A DNA stretch of 64,000 bases from Pseudomonadota bacterium (lineage in GTDB: Bacteria > Pseudomonadota > Alphaproteobacteria > Sneathiellales > Sneathiellaceae). Below are positions 8,037-16,684 of the stretch, piece after piece; position 1 is the first letter of the stretch, and each line of letters starts with the position of its first letter. A program made the position numbers and the translations under genes. The stretch is taken from the NCBI GenBank assembly GCA_024743055.1, contig JANSXH010000005.1:124001-188000 (forward strand), given 5' to 3'. The notes beneath the pieces are model-generated. The model was given only the letters and a program-made list of their open reading frames with translations. It had not been told where the DNA came from and searched no databases.

Positions 8037-8564
8037 TTAGTGTGTACCTCTTACCGGATAGTCCTTTTCCTGAATAAATTTCAGACCATTGAGAATTGAT
8101 CCCAACTCGGGCCGGGCAAAGGGTGCGTTTGAAATATCGATGATATGAATACGTCCGTCTGGTCGAATAGCAAATAGTCCAGGCTCCGGGAATGGTTGGT
8201 CAGTTTCCTGAGGCGATCTCGGGTCAGATATGTACAGGCCAAGCTCTTCCATCTGATCCGTTGTCAAATCATAGCCAACCGGAAAGGACAAACCGACTTC
8301 ATCGACAAAGGTCTTCGCTTTTTCAAGACCATCTCCAGAGACCGCGACAATCTCCACATTGGCGGCTGCATACTCGTCTTTGAGCCCTTCAAGTGTTGTC
8401 AGATAGCGCTTGCAAATGGGGCAATGCAGGCCACGATAGACAACAACAAGTTTCCATTTCTGGCCACCTTCGCTGACTGAACCAAGTGTAACCTCACCGC
8501 CGGTTACGTCAGGCACGGTAATTTCCGGGAAAGCCGAGCCGGCTGTTAATTTCTCACTTTTCAC
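8037..8564 (-). CDS. Peroxiredoxin-like AhpC/TSA protein with CPIC motif
   Basis: A 175-residue thioredoxin-fold protein. The active-site region VVYRGLHCPICKRYL has a CxxC pair, unlike the single peroxidatic Cys in the PxxxTxxC motif of classical peroxiredoxins. It is therefore a peroxiredoxin-like reductase whose redox partner is unknown. The segments EIVAVSGDGLEKAKTFVDE and LSFPVGYDLT follow the family pattern. The start is GTG at 8564, with AAAGGAG 7 bases upstream. No signal peptide, so it is cytoplasmic. It is a single gene, with its own upstream region divergent from cobT. Confidence 0.85.
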   Translation of the reverse strand: MKSEKLTAGSAFPEITVPDVTGGEVTLGSVSEGGQKWKLVVVYRGLHCPICKRYLTTLEGLKDEYAAANVEIVAVSGDGLEKAKTFVDEVGLSFPVGYDLTTDQMEELGLYISDPRSPQETDQPFPEPGLFAIRPDGRIHIIDISNAPFARPELGSILNGLKFIQEKDYPVRGTH

Positions 8565-8792
8565 GTCAGGACTCCTTTCAAAAGTCTTTGGTCATAAGTC
8601 ACCCAGTCAAGCAGGGTCAAAATCCTATTATTTGGAATGATCGTTCAAAATAGATACTGTTTTCATGGGAATAAGCAAGGATAATGATGACGTTTCACGG
8701 GGATTTTACGATCTATCGATTGCATTCCAGTGCCGCCCGCCTAGAATACCGCTTCTTTTTTGAGCAATCCCAGACAATCCAGGCGCAGTAAC

Positions 8793-9806
8793 ATGACGGC
8801 AAGCTTTTTCGAAACCTTCAGACAGCATCTCAAAGACCTTCCGGAAATTGACAAAGAGGCGGCTGGCGCTGCAGCGAAACGGGACTCCCAATTGACTAAG
8901 CCTGCTGGCGCCCTCGGACGGCTCGAGGATCTTGCTGTCTGGATGTCTGGTTGGCAGGCCCAACACCCACCTCAACTCAGTTCCCCCCAAGTCGTTATCT
9001 TCGCAGGCAATCATGGCGTTTGCGAACAAGGAATTTCCGCCTTTCCAGCCGAAGTCACGGGCCAGATGGTTGCGAATTTTGAGGCTGGTGGTGCAGCAAT
9101 CAACCAGCTTGCAGAAGCATTTGGGGCAGAATTCTCAGTTCATGCCCTCGACCTGGATAATCCAACAACAGATTTCACGTTGGCACCGGCGATGACGGAA
9201 ACAGAATGCGGAGAGGCGCTTGCAACAGGTTGGAATGCCGTCAACGCGGAAGCCGATCTTTTGGTTATTGGTGAAATGGGAATTGGTAATACCACCGTTG
9301 CAGCGGCTGTATCCGCCGCTCTGTTTGGCGGCGGCGGAGAAATCTGGGCAGGCCCTGGAACTGGCATTTCTGCAGAAGGTGTAGCCCATAAGGCTGAGGT
9401 CATCGATACAGCACTCTCAAGACATGCGGAAATTCTGGAGGACCCGCTCCAAATCCTTCGCCATCTCGGGGGTCGGGAAATTGCCGCCTCTGCTGCTGCC
9501 ATTCTTTCAGCACGCCATAAAAGAATACCGGTGCTTCTGGACGGCTTTGTTATCAGCGCCGCGGCGGCCATCCTTTTTCGCACGGATCCTTCAGCCCTGG
9601 ATCATTGCGCGTCGGCACATTGCTCCGCCGAGCCAGGCCATGAGATCCTTCTCAAGCATCTCCAAAAGGACCCGTTACTTTCTTTGAAAATGCGGCTCGG
9701 AGAAGGTACTGGTGGTGCCCTTGCTATTGGTATCGTAAAAGGAGCCATTGCCACTCATAACGGCATGTCGACCTTTGCAGATGCGGGTGTAAGCGGTGAA
9801 GCCTAA
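8793..9806 (+). CDS. cobT: Nicotinate-nucleotide:dimethylbenzimidazole phosphoribosyltransferase
   Basis: CobT makes alpha-ribazole phosphate from nicotinate mononucleotide and dimethylbenzimidazole, for the lower ligand of cobalamin. At 337 residues it is near the usual 350. Signature segments are KPAGALGRLEDLA, VVIFAGNHGVCEQGISAFP, GEMGIGNTTVAAAV, GPGTGISAEG and LGEGTGGALAIGIVKGA, where Glu304 is the expected catalytic base. ATG 8793 is chosen because AGGCG stands 8 bases before it; an in-frame TTG at 8760 has no site. It converges on a CobC-like phosphatase, the next enzyme of the same branch. No cobalamin riboswitch is seen in the short upstream region. Confidence 0.95.
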   Translation: MTASFFETFRQHLKDLPEIDKEAAGAAAKRDSQLTKPAGALGRLEDLAVWMSGWQAQHPPQLSSPQVVIFAGNHGVCEQGISAFPAEVTGQMVANFEAGGAAINQLAEAFGAEFSVHALDLDNPTTDFTLAPAMTETECGEALATGWNAVNAEADLLVIGEMGIGNTTVAAAVSAALFGGGGEIWAGPGTGISAEGVAHKAEVIDTALSRHAEILEDPLQILRHLGGREIAASAAAILSARHKRIPVLLDGFVISAAAAILFRTDPSALDHCASAHCSAEPGHEILLKHLQKDPLLSLKMRLGEGTGGALAIGIVKGAIATHNGMSTFADAGVSGEA

Positions 9807-9834
9807 TCTCTGCAAGAAACTGAGACATGGGAGA

Positions 9835-10455
9835 TCAAGCCTTTAGATTGACCCCGCCAATTTGCCAAGATCTCCCCATCAGCCCTCGATAGAGTGTCAA
9901 ACGTGTCAATGAAAGGGGATCGACTTGAAAAGCAAGGCTTGCTGCCGCTGTCAGCCCAAGAGCCGATCCCAAAAGAGCCCGAATGGGCCCTGCATGAATA
10001 ACGAGAATCAGGTTTTGGGAGGGAGGATCGGTGAGCAGTTCGTCAATCTCTGCCTGCACTCGCGTCTGCACTTGCTCAAAGCTTTCACCATTTGGCGGAG
10101 AATTTGAGGCGGGATCCCGCCAAAACTTGAAATAGGATTCTGGATCGGATTGTTCGACCTCACTATATGTTCGGTTTTCCCAACTCCCGAAATCCTGCTC
10201 GCGCAACGCCGGTCGACAACTTAGCTCTTCATTGGACCGGCCATCTTTGTCTAACAGCTTCAGAGCCGTTTCAGAACTTCTCCTCAAATCGCTTGAAAGG
10301 AAAGCCCCCTTTTTCGGCAAAAGATTCGCTAGCCGAGATATTTGAGCAGCATCCGAAAAATCCGCAGGCGCATCTGTATGCCCAATAATCTTTCCGCCTG
10401 CGACCGGCGCATGGCGGATCAACCAGAGATGTGTGACTTGGTCAGCCTCCTCCAT
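9835..10455 (-). CDS. cobC: Histidine phosphatase, probable alpha-ribazole phosphatase (CobC-like)
   Basis: A 206-residue phosphoglycerate-mutase-like phosphatase. The phosphohistidine motif is LIRHAPVAGG, the second catalytic His lies in ILVIHAGPIRALL, and SSDLRRSSETA with LREQDFGSWENR are conserved. Removal of phosphate from alpha-ribazole phosphate is inferred mainly from the convergent cobT 28 bases away, since the family covers many substrates. The only ATG (10455) overlaps a purine-rich GGAGGAGG inside the reading frame and lacks an upstream ribosome site, so the start is uncertain. The gene may share a transcript with the protein encoded at 10490-11011, 34 bases upstream. Confidence 0.78.
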   Translation of the reverse strand: MEEADQVTHLWLIRHAPVAGGKIIGHTDAPADFSDAAQISRLANLLPKKGAFLSSDLRRSSETALKLLDKDGRSNEELSCRPALREQDFGSWENRTYSEVEQSDPESYFKFWRDPASNSPPNGESFEQVQTRVQAEIDELLTDPPSQNLILVIHAGPIRALLGSALGLTAAASLAFQVDPLSLTRLTLYRGLMGRSWQIGGVNLKA

Positions 10456-10489
10456 TTAGATCAACTCACGAGCCCGGAACCCTACACTT

Positions 10490-11011
10490 TTATTCCACAG
10501 TCAGTTTTGTCAGTTGCCAAATGGAGCGGCTGTAATAGATATCGTTAGCCAGAGTGGTATTGCTATCATAAGGATAGATCACCCAAAATGGAGCATATAC
10601 CCCGTCCTCCAGCGGCTTGCCGTTCATTCGATAAGCGATAATGACATCATATTTCCCAGCATCGGAAAAAGGAATCTCAATCGTATAGCCGTCAATTGCA
10701 GAAGCTTTCAGGAGTTGACCATCTGCTTTTACAGCTTTGAGTAAATCCCGCAACAAGACCCCTCTGAACCGGGTTTTTCCAATGGTCCAAGGTGTCGTAG
10801 TTACAACTTCGGTAGCCTTGCTGGCGGCCATGTCCCCAACGCTGTAAAAAATGGATCCATTCTTGGATTCAATATTTCCCGTTACTTCCAGGCGTTGCTC
10901 TTGCGCTGATGCCGTAGATAGTGAAGCCGTGAAAACCACGAGAGCGATAAGCAAAAATGAAAAAGTCGCGTAAGAAACTGTATTTTGGGTATATGTTTTT
11001 AGAATTCTCAA
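10490..11011 (-). CDS. Exported molybdopterin-oxidoreductase-fold protein without cysteine
   Basis: A 173-residue periplasmic protein with a signal peptide (hydrophobic about 15-35, then ASAQE). The mature part resembles the oxidoreductase molybdopterin-binding (SUOX/YedY) fold: FRGVLLRDLLKAVKADG, DGYTIEIPFSDAGKYDVI and APFWVIYPYD. The cysteine that binds molybdenum in that fold is missing; the whole protein contains no Cys. It is therefore probably a ligand-binding or sensory relative rather than an enzyme. The start is TTG at 11011, supported by GGAGGG 6 bases upstream. It lies upstream of the CobC-like gene on the same strand. Confidence 0.75.
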   Translation of the reverse strand: MRILKTYTQNTVSYATFSFLLIALVVFTASLSTASAQEQRLEVTGNIESKNGSIFYSVGDMAASKATEVVTTTPWTIGKTRFRGVLLRDLLKAVKADGQLLKASAIDGYTIEIPFSDAGKYDVIIAYRMNGKPLEDGVYAPFWVIYPYDSNTTLANDIYYSRSIWQLTKLTVE

Positions 11012-11173
11012 ACCGAACCCTCCAACAAATTAAAAAATCACATGCTAAAACCAAACTATAGCACAACCTTCAATACAGTAATTCGAAAAATGTCTGAGAC
11101 AAAAATATGGAGGCGACCGGCATTATCCTATATGTAGGCTTTGCCAATTATTTGTAACTTATGGAATTTCCTG

Positions 11174-12127
11174 ATGAAAAGGACACTTTTTGTTGCTTCC
11201 AACCGACTTGGAGACGCTGTCCTGACAACAGGTGTCCTGCGGTATCTTGTTAATAAGGAACCGGAAAGTCCAGTTACTGTTGTATGTGGCAACATTCCGA
11301 AAGATCTTTTCATAGATTTTGACGGGGTCGATCACGTTATCGGAGTGGAAAAAAAGCGTTTCAGCCTACACTGGCCTGAGACAGCTTTCTCGCTGGGGAA
11401 ATTCTATTGGCATCGGATAGTTGACTTTCGTGCCTCCCTTCTAGGTTTTCTACCAGCCCGTCATCGACATATCTGGAAAGGCGGCAACGATCATCTTCAC
11501 AAGGTTGTCGCAAATGCTCGTCTGATAGGGGTTGATCAACCCTTGCCGGCCAGCATCATTCCAACCGATGACCAAATTGCGGCCAGCAGGGTATGGCTAG
11601 GAAACGGTGAAAGTTCACGTCCAATTCTCGCTGTTGCGCCAACGGCAAATTTCTATCAAAAACAATGGCATCATGAGAATTTTCTCCATCTCGCCCAACA
11701 GCTGACAGGTCCGAACGGCATATTGCCGGGTGCACGAGTGGCCGTTTTTGGAGCGCCGGGCGAGGAAGATCAGGCCCTTCCGGTTGTAGAAGCCCTACCA
11801 GAAGACCAATGTATCAACCTGGTTGGCCGAACGACCCCAATGGAAGCTGCAACCATTCTATCCCAATGCGCCTTGTTTATCGGCAACGATTCCGGTCTGA
11901 TGCACACGGCGACCGCCGTACAAATTCCAACAGTAGGCCTATTTGGTATTGGTCAACCTGACGTCTATGGTCCCTGGGGAGAAAAGTCTTTGTGCCTTAC
12001 GAGCATACCGCCCGGGACACCTATCACGAGACAATCAGGAAATGGGACAGAACCTCTTGATCCCGAAAGAGTCCTTAGGGAAGTGGAAGCTTTCTACCGA
12101 CGCATTCAGCTAAACAAAGACGACTGA
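11174..12127 (+). CDS. Glycosyltransferase family 9 (heptosyltransferase-like)
   Basis: A 317-residue GT9 protein that would transfer a heptose or other sugar to the lipopolysaccharide core at the cytoplasmic face. It has the N-terminal SNRLGDAVLTTGVLRYL, the middle APTANFYQKQWHHENF, and the C-terminal donor-binding GNDSGLMHTATAVQIPTVGLFG-type region. The ATG at 11174 is chosen over an in-frame TTG at 11141 because the conserved domain begins directly after it; the ribosome site is weak for either. Its stop codon abuts that of the convergent MsbA-like exporter, placing two envelope-lipid genes side by side. The exact sugar and acceptor are unknown. Confidence 0.88.
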   Translation: MKRTLFVASNRLGDAVLTTGVLRYLVNKEPESPVTVVCGNIPKDLFIDFDGVDHVIGVEKKRFSLHWPETAFSLGKFYWHRIVDFRASLLGFLPARHRHIWKGGNDHLHKVVANARLIGVDQPLPASIIPTDDQIAASRVWLGNGESSRPILAVAPTANFYQKQWHHENFLHLAQQLTGPNGILPGARVAVFGAPGEEDQALPVVEALPEDQCINLVGRTTPMEAATILSQCALFIGNDSGLMHTATAVQIPTVGLFGIGQPDVYGPWGEKSLCLTSIPPGTPITRQSGNGTEPLDPERVLREVEAFYRRIQLNKDD

Positions 12128-13930
12128 CTAGCCTTTTACTTCTCTGAACGGTGTCACACTACCATCGAAGGCAAACTGCTTATTGTAGAGGTCGGCGTAC
12201 ACACCTTTTTTCTCCAGAAGCTGGTCATGGGTGCCTGCTTCAACAACTTGACCTTCAACGACGACATTGATCAAATCAGCATCCAAAATGGTTGATAGCC
12301 GGTGCGCAATGACGAGGGATGTGCGCCCCTTCATAAGATGTCCCAATGCAAGCTGTATTTTGCGCTCTGAGTCTGTATCAAGAGCTGAAGTCGCTTCATC
12401 AAGCAAAAGTATAGGAGCGTCCTTCAGCATAGCCCTGGCAATAGCAATTCGTTGTTTTTGTCCTCCTGATAGGCGCACACCGTGGCTGCCGACAGTTGTT
12501 CGATACCCATCTGGCAAGGACGTAATGAAATCATGCACTGCAGCAGATTTCGCCGCTTCCTCTATTTCATATTCAGTCGCACCATCCCGGCCATAGGCGA
12601 TATTTGCCCTAATGGTATCGTCAAAGAGAAAAATATCCTGACTGACAAGGGCAATTTCCTTGCGCAAGGTTGCCAAAGTAACATCTCGGACATTCTGACC
12701 GTCAATCAAGATTTCCCCAGACCCAACATCATAAAATCTCGGGATGAGATTAAGAATTGTGGATTTTCCGCCACCAGACGGCCCAACAAGCGCCACCCTC
12801 TTACCAGCGGCTAATTTCAGGGAAATATCTTTAAGGACAACCTCCCCGTCAGTGTAAGAAAAGCTGACATTCTTGAACTCGATTTCACCTTTGTGGAACT
12901 CAAGGGGAACTGCAGAGGCCTTGTCGACAACCTTGTGATCAATATCTAGCAGTTCGAAAATCCTATGTGCCGCTGCAATACCAGTTTGCATTCGCGGAAT
13001 AATTTTAGCGACGCTTTTGATAGGCTGATAAGCCAACATCACCGCAGTAATAAAGGCGAAAAAAGTACCCGGAGTCGTCTCCCCATCAATAACATTGGTT
13101 GCCCCGTAAAAAATAACGGCAGCTATTAGAATTCCGGAGAGCGTCTCAACGATCGGGCTACTCGTTGCTTCAATACGCAAGGCTTTAAATTGAGCTTTAA
13201 ACCGTTCTTCAATTACGATTTCACCATGTTTGACAGCCTGCTTTTCACGTCCATACGCTTTTAGCACCCGAATACCCTGTATGTTTTCTTCCAGGAAGGC
13301 ACTAAAATCTGAAGTCTGCTCCAGAACTTTGTGAAAGGCTTTACGTGATCTTTTGGCAAGCTGTCTGATCGCAGCTGCTCCAGGCGGCAGCGCAATAAGG
13401 ATGAAAACCGCCATTTTCCAGTCATAGTAAAATAGCGAAGCAACCAGAAAAATGGCTGTCAAACTGTCCTTCGTCAATACGACAAGAGATTGGGTAGCTA
13501 TTGTCTTCAGGTGGTTTGTGTCTACGACAAAACGCGAAATCAGGTTACCGGAAGACGTATCATGAAACCAGGCCAGGTCAGCAAACGCCAATTTGGAAAA
13601 CAAATCTCTTTGAATGTCCGAAACCACACGCGTCCCTATCCAGTCCATCATCACCGTTTGGCCATAGGTGGCAAAGCCGCGCAATGAGAATATTACGACG
13701 ACAGCAATAGTCGTATAAATTATATAAGACGCATTTTTCTCAAAGAAGACCTCATCAACGATAGGCTTCATAACGAAAGCGGTAGCCGCCGCCGTAAAGG
13801 CACTTAAGACCATAAAAATGATGGCGATAACGAGCCGAAACTTATACTGAGAAACATAATCGGATAATAGCCTGCGGTACAAATCCGCAGCCTTTGTCGG
13901 GCCCTTAAAATTCTGTTGTTTGTCAGTCAC
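12128..13930 (-). CDS. msbA: MsbA-type lipid exporter ABC half-transporter
   Basis: A 600-residue fused ABC exporter: six membrane helices (about 25-310), then an ATPase. The nucleotide-binding domain has Walker A GPSGGGKSTILNLIPRF, Q-loop SQDIFLFDDTI, signature LSGGQKQRIAIARAML and Walker B PILLLDEATSALD followed by the switch His in VIAHRLSTI. The length and architecture match MsbA, which flips lipid A-core across the inner membrane as a homodimer. Start: GTG at 13930 with AGG about 10 bases upstream; the frame extends a few codons further without a better start. Convergent with a GT9 enzyme. A role in another lipid or drug export cannot be excluded. Confidence 0.85.
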   Translation of the reverse strand: MTDKQQNFKGPTKAADLYRRLLSDYVSQYKFRLVIAIIFMVLSAFTAAATAFVMKPIVDEVFFEKNASYIIYTTIAVVVIFSLRGFATYGQTVMMDWIGTRVVSDIQRDLFSKLAFADLAWFHDTSSGNLISRFVVDTNHLKTIATQSLVVLTKDSLTAIFLVASLFYYDWKMAVFILIALPPGAAAIRQLAKRSRKAFHKVLEQTSDFSAFLEENIQGIRVLKAYGREKQAVKHGEIVIEERFKAQFKALRIEATSSPIVETLSGILIAAVIFYGATNVIDGETTPGTFFAFITAVMLAYQPIKSVAKIIPRMQTGIAAAHRIFELLDIDHKVVDKASAVPLEFHKGEIEFKNVSFSYTDGEVVLKDISLKLAAGKRVALVGPSGGGKSTILNLIPRFYDVGSGEILIDGQNVRDVTLATLRKEIALVSQDIFLFDDTIRANIAYGRDGATEYEIEEAAKSAAVHDFITSLPDGYRTTVGSHGVRLSGGQKQRIAIARAMLKDAPILLLDEATSALDTDSERKIQLALGHLMKGRTSLVIAHRLSTILDADLINVVVEGQVVEAGTHDQLLEKKGVYADLYNKQFAFDGSVTPFREVKG

Positions 13931-14114
13931 TTTTGACGTTACCTGCCACAATACATGCTCCGCAATTCCTAAGAAAAACAGAGATCTACATACCTGCCTA
14001 CCACGCCGATTGGGGGATAGATAGAGATTTACGCTCGCTGTCTCTCTCTAACTGGCTCCATTTGGCAGAGATACAACAGTCCTATCTCCAATAACGCTCA
14101 CTATTTTTGCTAAT

Positions 14115-14127
14115 AATAATGATTATC
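14115..14127. promoter_or_regulatory. Fur-box-like palindrome upstream of the porin gene
   Basis: AATAATGATTATC matches 12 of 13 positions of the 6-1-6 Fur core GATAATNATTATC (read on either strand). It lies 114 bases before the porin ATG and just upstream of a possible promoter, where an iron- or manganese-sensing Fur-family repressor could act. AT-rich sequence makes chance matches possible. Confidence 0.4.
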
Positions 14128-14151
14128 AGATTCTTCTTGCTAATAGTTCTT

Positions 14152-14169
14152 AATAGCGATAATGCTATT
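14152..14169. promoter_or_regulatory. Inverted repeat enclosing a possible -10 box
   Basis: AATAGC-GATAAT-GCTATT: a perfect 6-bp inverted repeat whose 6-base centre, GATAAT, resembles a sigma-70 -10 element. A TTGCTA at 14137-14142 could be the -35, though with a short 15-base spacer. A repressor bound here would cover the promoter of the porin gene. Confidence 0.35.
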
Positions 14170-14240
14170 CGAGATCATACCTGAGGGGGCTTTTCTCAGA
14201 GCCACGGTATCCAATAAATTGAAACGTGAAAGAGTGAATA

Positions 14241-15293
14241 ATGAAAAAGGTAGTAATTGCCGTTCCTCTCGCTATCGCCATGTGCGGCGTTGCAAAGGCA
14301 GAGGAGCCTTCTTATCCCAGAATCTCTGGTGAACTGTCTATTGAGGTGGAAAATGACTGGACATATGATTCAGATGATCCAGATGGCGAAATAAACGACC
14401 TCTATCCAACCATCATTCTTGGTACATCCGTTGGCTTCACACGAGAATTTTCCTTGAACTTTGAAGCAACACTTGAACCTGTCGAAGATGCAACAAAAGA
14501 CCGGGCGTTCAAGGATCTCGGCGGATATCTCAACATAATCACCCTTGACTATGATACGGACAGGTTTTCAGTCTATGGCGGTAAGTTTACGCCAAATTTC
14601 GGAGTCGCATGGGATCTGGCGCCGGGTATTTACGGTGTTGACTTGAACGAGGATTATGAACTGGCAGAAATGATCGGATTTGGCGGCGGTATCAATTTCT
14701 CTCTCGCAGGGGAGCACACGGTCTCTGCCAGCACTTTCTTCCAAGATACATCCTTCCTCAGTAATTCCGTCGGCAATAAAAGGGGACCGTTGGAGAAATC
14801 CGACGGCGGACCCGCAAATACCGAAGATTTCTCCTCTTACGTAGTCGCTCTTGATGGTTCTTTCATGGCAGTTGAAGGGCTGAATTACCATCTCGGCTTC
14901 TCTTCCCTTGCCCATGGGGAAGATGGAGACAAACGCCATTTGGGATATGCTATAGGATTTGATTATAGCTTTGAGATTGGAGAGGACCTCGCAATTTCGC
15001 CAATCGCAGAATATGTTTATTTCGACAATTCCGGAGGTGTAAGCAGTGATACGGCGAAATATCTAACAACCGGTGTCGGATTCAATTACGGAAACTGGCT
15101 TGCCTCTACAACTTACCAACGGCGCGATACGGAAGCTGGTGGCGTTTCTACAGACGATTATGTCGTCGATCTAACGGTCGGCTATGATTTCGACTTTGGT
15201 CTCGGCGTAGCCGCCGCCTGGCGCATAGCGGAAGAGGAAAATGTCAACTCAAAGGGCCTGGGTGTCCTCCTCTCTTATGCTATCGAGTTTTAA
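14241..15293 (+). CDS. Outer-membrane porin-like beta-barrel protein
   Basis: A 350-residue exported protein. A signal peptide is clear (KKVVIAVPLAIAMCGVAKA, then EEP). The rest is a series of amphipathic strands ending in LGVLLSYAIEF, with the C-terminal Phe that the Bam machinery recognises. Acidic loops and aromatic girdles (FSVYGGKFTPNFGVAWDL, LSINFEATLEP-like strands) suggest a general or substrate-specific porin of the alphaproteobacterial type. No exact family is recognised. GTGAATA precedes the ATG without a strong ribosome site. The upstream Fur-like box hints at metal-dependent control. Confidence 0.75.
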   Translation: MKKVVIAVPLAIAMCGVAKAEEPSYPRISGELSIEVENDWTYDSDDPDGEINDLYPTIILGTSVGFTREFSLNFEATLEPVEDATKDRAFKDLGGYLNIITLDYDTDRFSVYGGKFTPNFGVAWDLAPGIYGVDLNEDYELAEMIGFGGGINFSLAGEHTVSASTFFQDTSFLSNSVGNKRGPLEKSDGGPANTEDFSSYVVALDGSFMAVEGLNYHLGFSSLAHGEDGDKRHLGYAIGFDYSFEIGEDLAISPIAEYVYFDNSGGVSSDTAKYLTTGVGFNYGNWLASTTYQRRDTEAGGVSTDDYVVDLTVGYDFDFGLGVAAAWRIAEEENVNSKGLGVLLSYAIEF

Positions 15294-15323
15294 CTCAGAT
15301 AAACAATCAAACAACCGTATGTC

Positions 15324-16592
15324 TCAGCTATCCCAGGGCTGATTCGTCTGTGAGGCGCCACCAGCCATCAACCGGTCATGGCGCCTCACACGAACTAGCA
15401 AGATACAGGCGAGGACAAAGCCGATGCTTGAGAGCACGGCCATAAAGTAAAAACTGTAAGACCCATTCAACTGGTAAAGCCAGCCTGAAGCGATGGTGAA
15501 AACTCCAAAGAATATTCCCATAGACAAGCTGTCATAGAGGCCCTGCGCGGACGCGGAGATCGCCGGCGGGATGCGCTTGCCGATATAAGCGATATAGGCC
15601 ATATAAAGCAGAGCAAATGTCAGGGAGTGCAGAATCTGAGCGAAAACCAGGACGAAATAGGATGTTGCAATCCCTAAAAGAGTCCAACGCACCATACCTC
15701 CTACGGCTGCGACAATAATCATCGGCGTAGCCCCAAAACGACCGATAATTTTTCCGGCGACAGCAAACAGGCAGACTTCCGCCACAACCCCGATGACCCA
15801 TAGAAATGTGATTTCAGCATTGCTGAACCCCAAGGTATCCCAATGGATAGAACTGAACCCGTAGAGCCCTGCATGAGTTGAAATGAGAAGTGATACCGTC
15901 ACTAGAAACAAGGGAAAGTTCGGCAGTGCGAGGGGTCGAAAAAAGGGAGCCTTACCTTTATCCGGTTCAGTGCGAATATTCGGAAGGGTCAGGGACGCTA
16001 GGATCAGGAAGGCAATGGTCAAAATCATGGCCACATATATTGCATCCAGCCCGAAAGCATCCGCCGCCCAACCCACCAGCAAGGCAAAGGCGATAAAACT
16101 GAGAGAGCCCCACAGGCGGGCTTTGCCGAAATCTACTCCGAGAGTTTGCTGAGCCCGCAAAGTTATGCCATCAGACAACGGGATTGCGGATGTAAAAGCG
16201 GCGCCGGCCACCCCCCAGAAAATCACGTAGATAATCCAATTCTGAGAGAAAGGTAGAACAACGACCCCAATGAGCAGAATCAGCGCCAATCCGATTAGGA
16301 TAGATTTTCGGTTACCCGTCGCGTCCGCCACCCAGGACGTAGCCGGTACCAGAATTAATTTCGACCAGTAAGACACTCCAAGGACAAGCCCTACAAACTC
16401 TAAGGAAACCTGCTGTTCCAGCCATCGCGGCCATAAGGGAAGCACAATCCCGCCCACAGAAAAAAACGCAATATAATAAAGGGACAATCGCCCATATGCG
16501 GATCGCATACTGTAGGAGTTCTGGGACATGGCAAGCCGGCTTTCAAGAAGAGACCCGACTTTACCTACTCCGTCGAAAACGTCAAAGACCAT
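15324..16592 (-). CDS. MFS permease, PPP (phenylpropionate-transporter-like) family
   Basis: A 12-helix major-facilitator permease of 422 residues. The helix-10/11 region FAQILHSLTFALLYMAYIAYIGKRIPP and SASAQGLYDSLSMGIF resemble HcaT-type 3-phenylpropionate and nucleoside-like MFS transporters, where a conserved His sits in helix 10. Loop 2-3 has VADATGNRKSILIG. The N-terminal about 21 residues before MSQNSYSMRSAYGRLS look non-membrane and may be an over-extended start; neither ATG has a clear ribosome site. The substrate is not predictable. It converges on the porin gene and is single. Confidence 0.82.
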   Translation of the reverse strand: MVFDVFDGVGKVGSLLESRLAMSQNSYSMRSAYGRLSLYYIAFFSVGGIVLPLWPRWLEQQVSLEFVGLVLGVSYWSKLILVPATSWVADATGNRKSILIGLALILLIGVVVLPFSQNWIIYVIFWGVAGAAFTSAIPLSDGITLRAQQTLGVDFGKARLWGSLSFIAFALLVGWAADAFGLDAIYVAMILTIAFLILASLTLPNIRTEPDKGKAPFFRPLALPNFPLFLVTVSLLISTHAGLYGFSSIHWDTLGFSNAEITFLWVIGVVAEVCLFAVAGKIIGRFGATPMIIVAAVGGMVRWTLLGIATSYFVLVFAQILHSLTFALLYMAYIAYIGKRIPPAISASAQGLYDSLSMGIFFGVFTIASGWLYQLNGSYSFYFMAVLSSIGFVLACILLVRVRRHDRLMAGGASQTNQPWDS

Positions 16593-16684
16593 TGTAAAAA
16601 ATCATTGAGCTGTGATCTTCATCACTTACATTCCCAGGAATTTACTGATAAATATTCCTAAGAATATTAATCGGGAGAAACGAT

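Larger units (their letters stand above)
13931..14240. other. 310-base divergent promoter region of msbA-like and porin genes
   Basis: No coding frame is supported. The stretch carries the promoters of two divergent envelope genes. Recognisable elements are a Fur-box-like palindrome at 14115-14127 and a perfect inverted repeat at 14152-14169, both on the porin side. A TCTC-rich segment around 14037-14050 has no clear meaning. Confidence 0.6.

Noticed and set aside
8565..8792. Possible cobalamin riboswitch before cobT
   Set aside because: No B12-box or matching hairpins are seen in the sequence; the region is AT-rich without structure.
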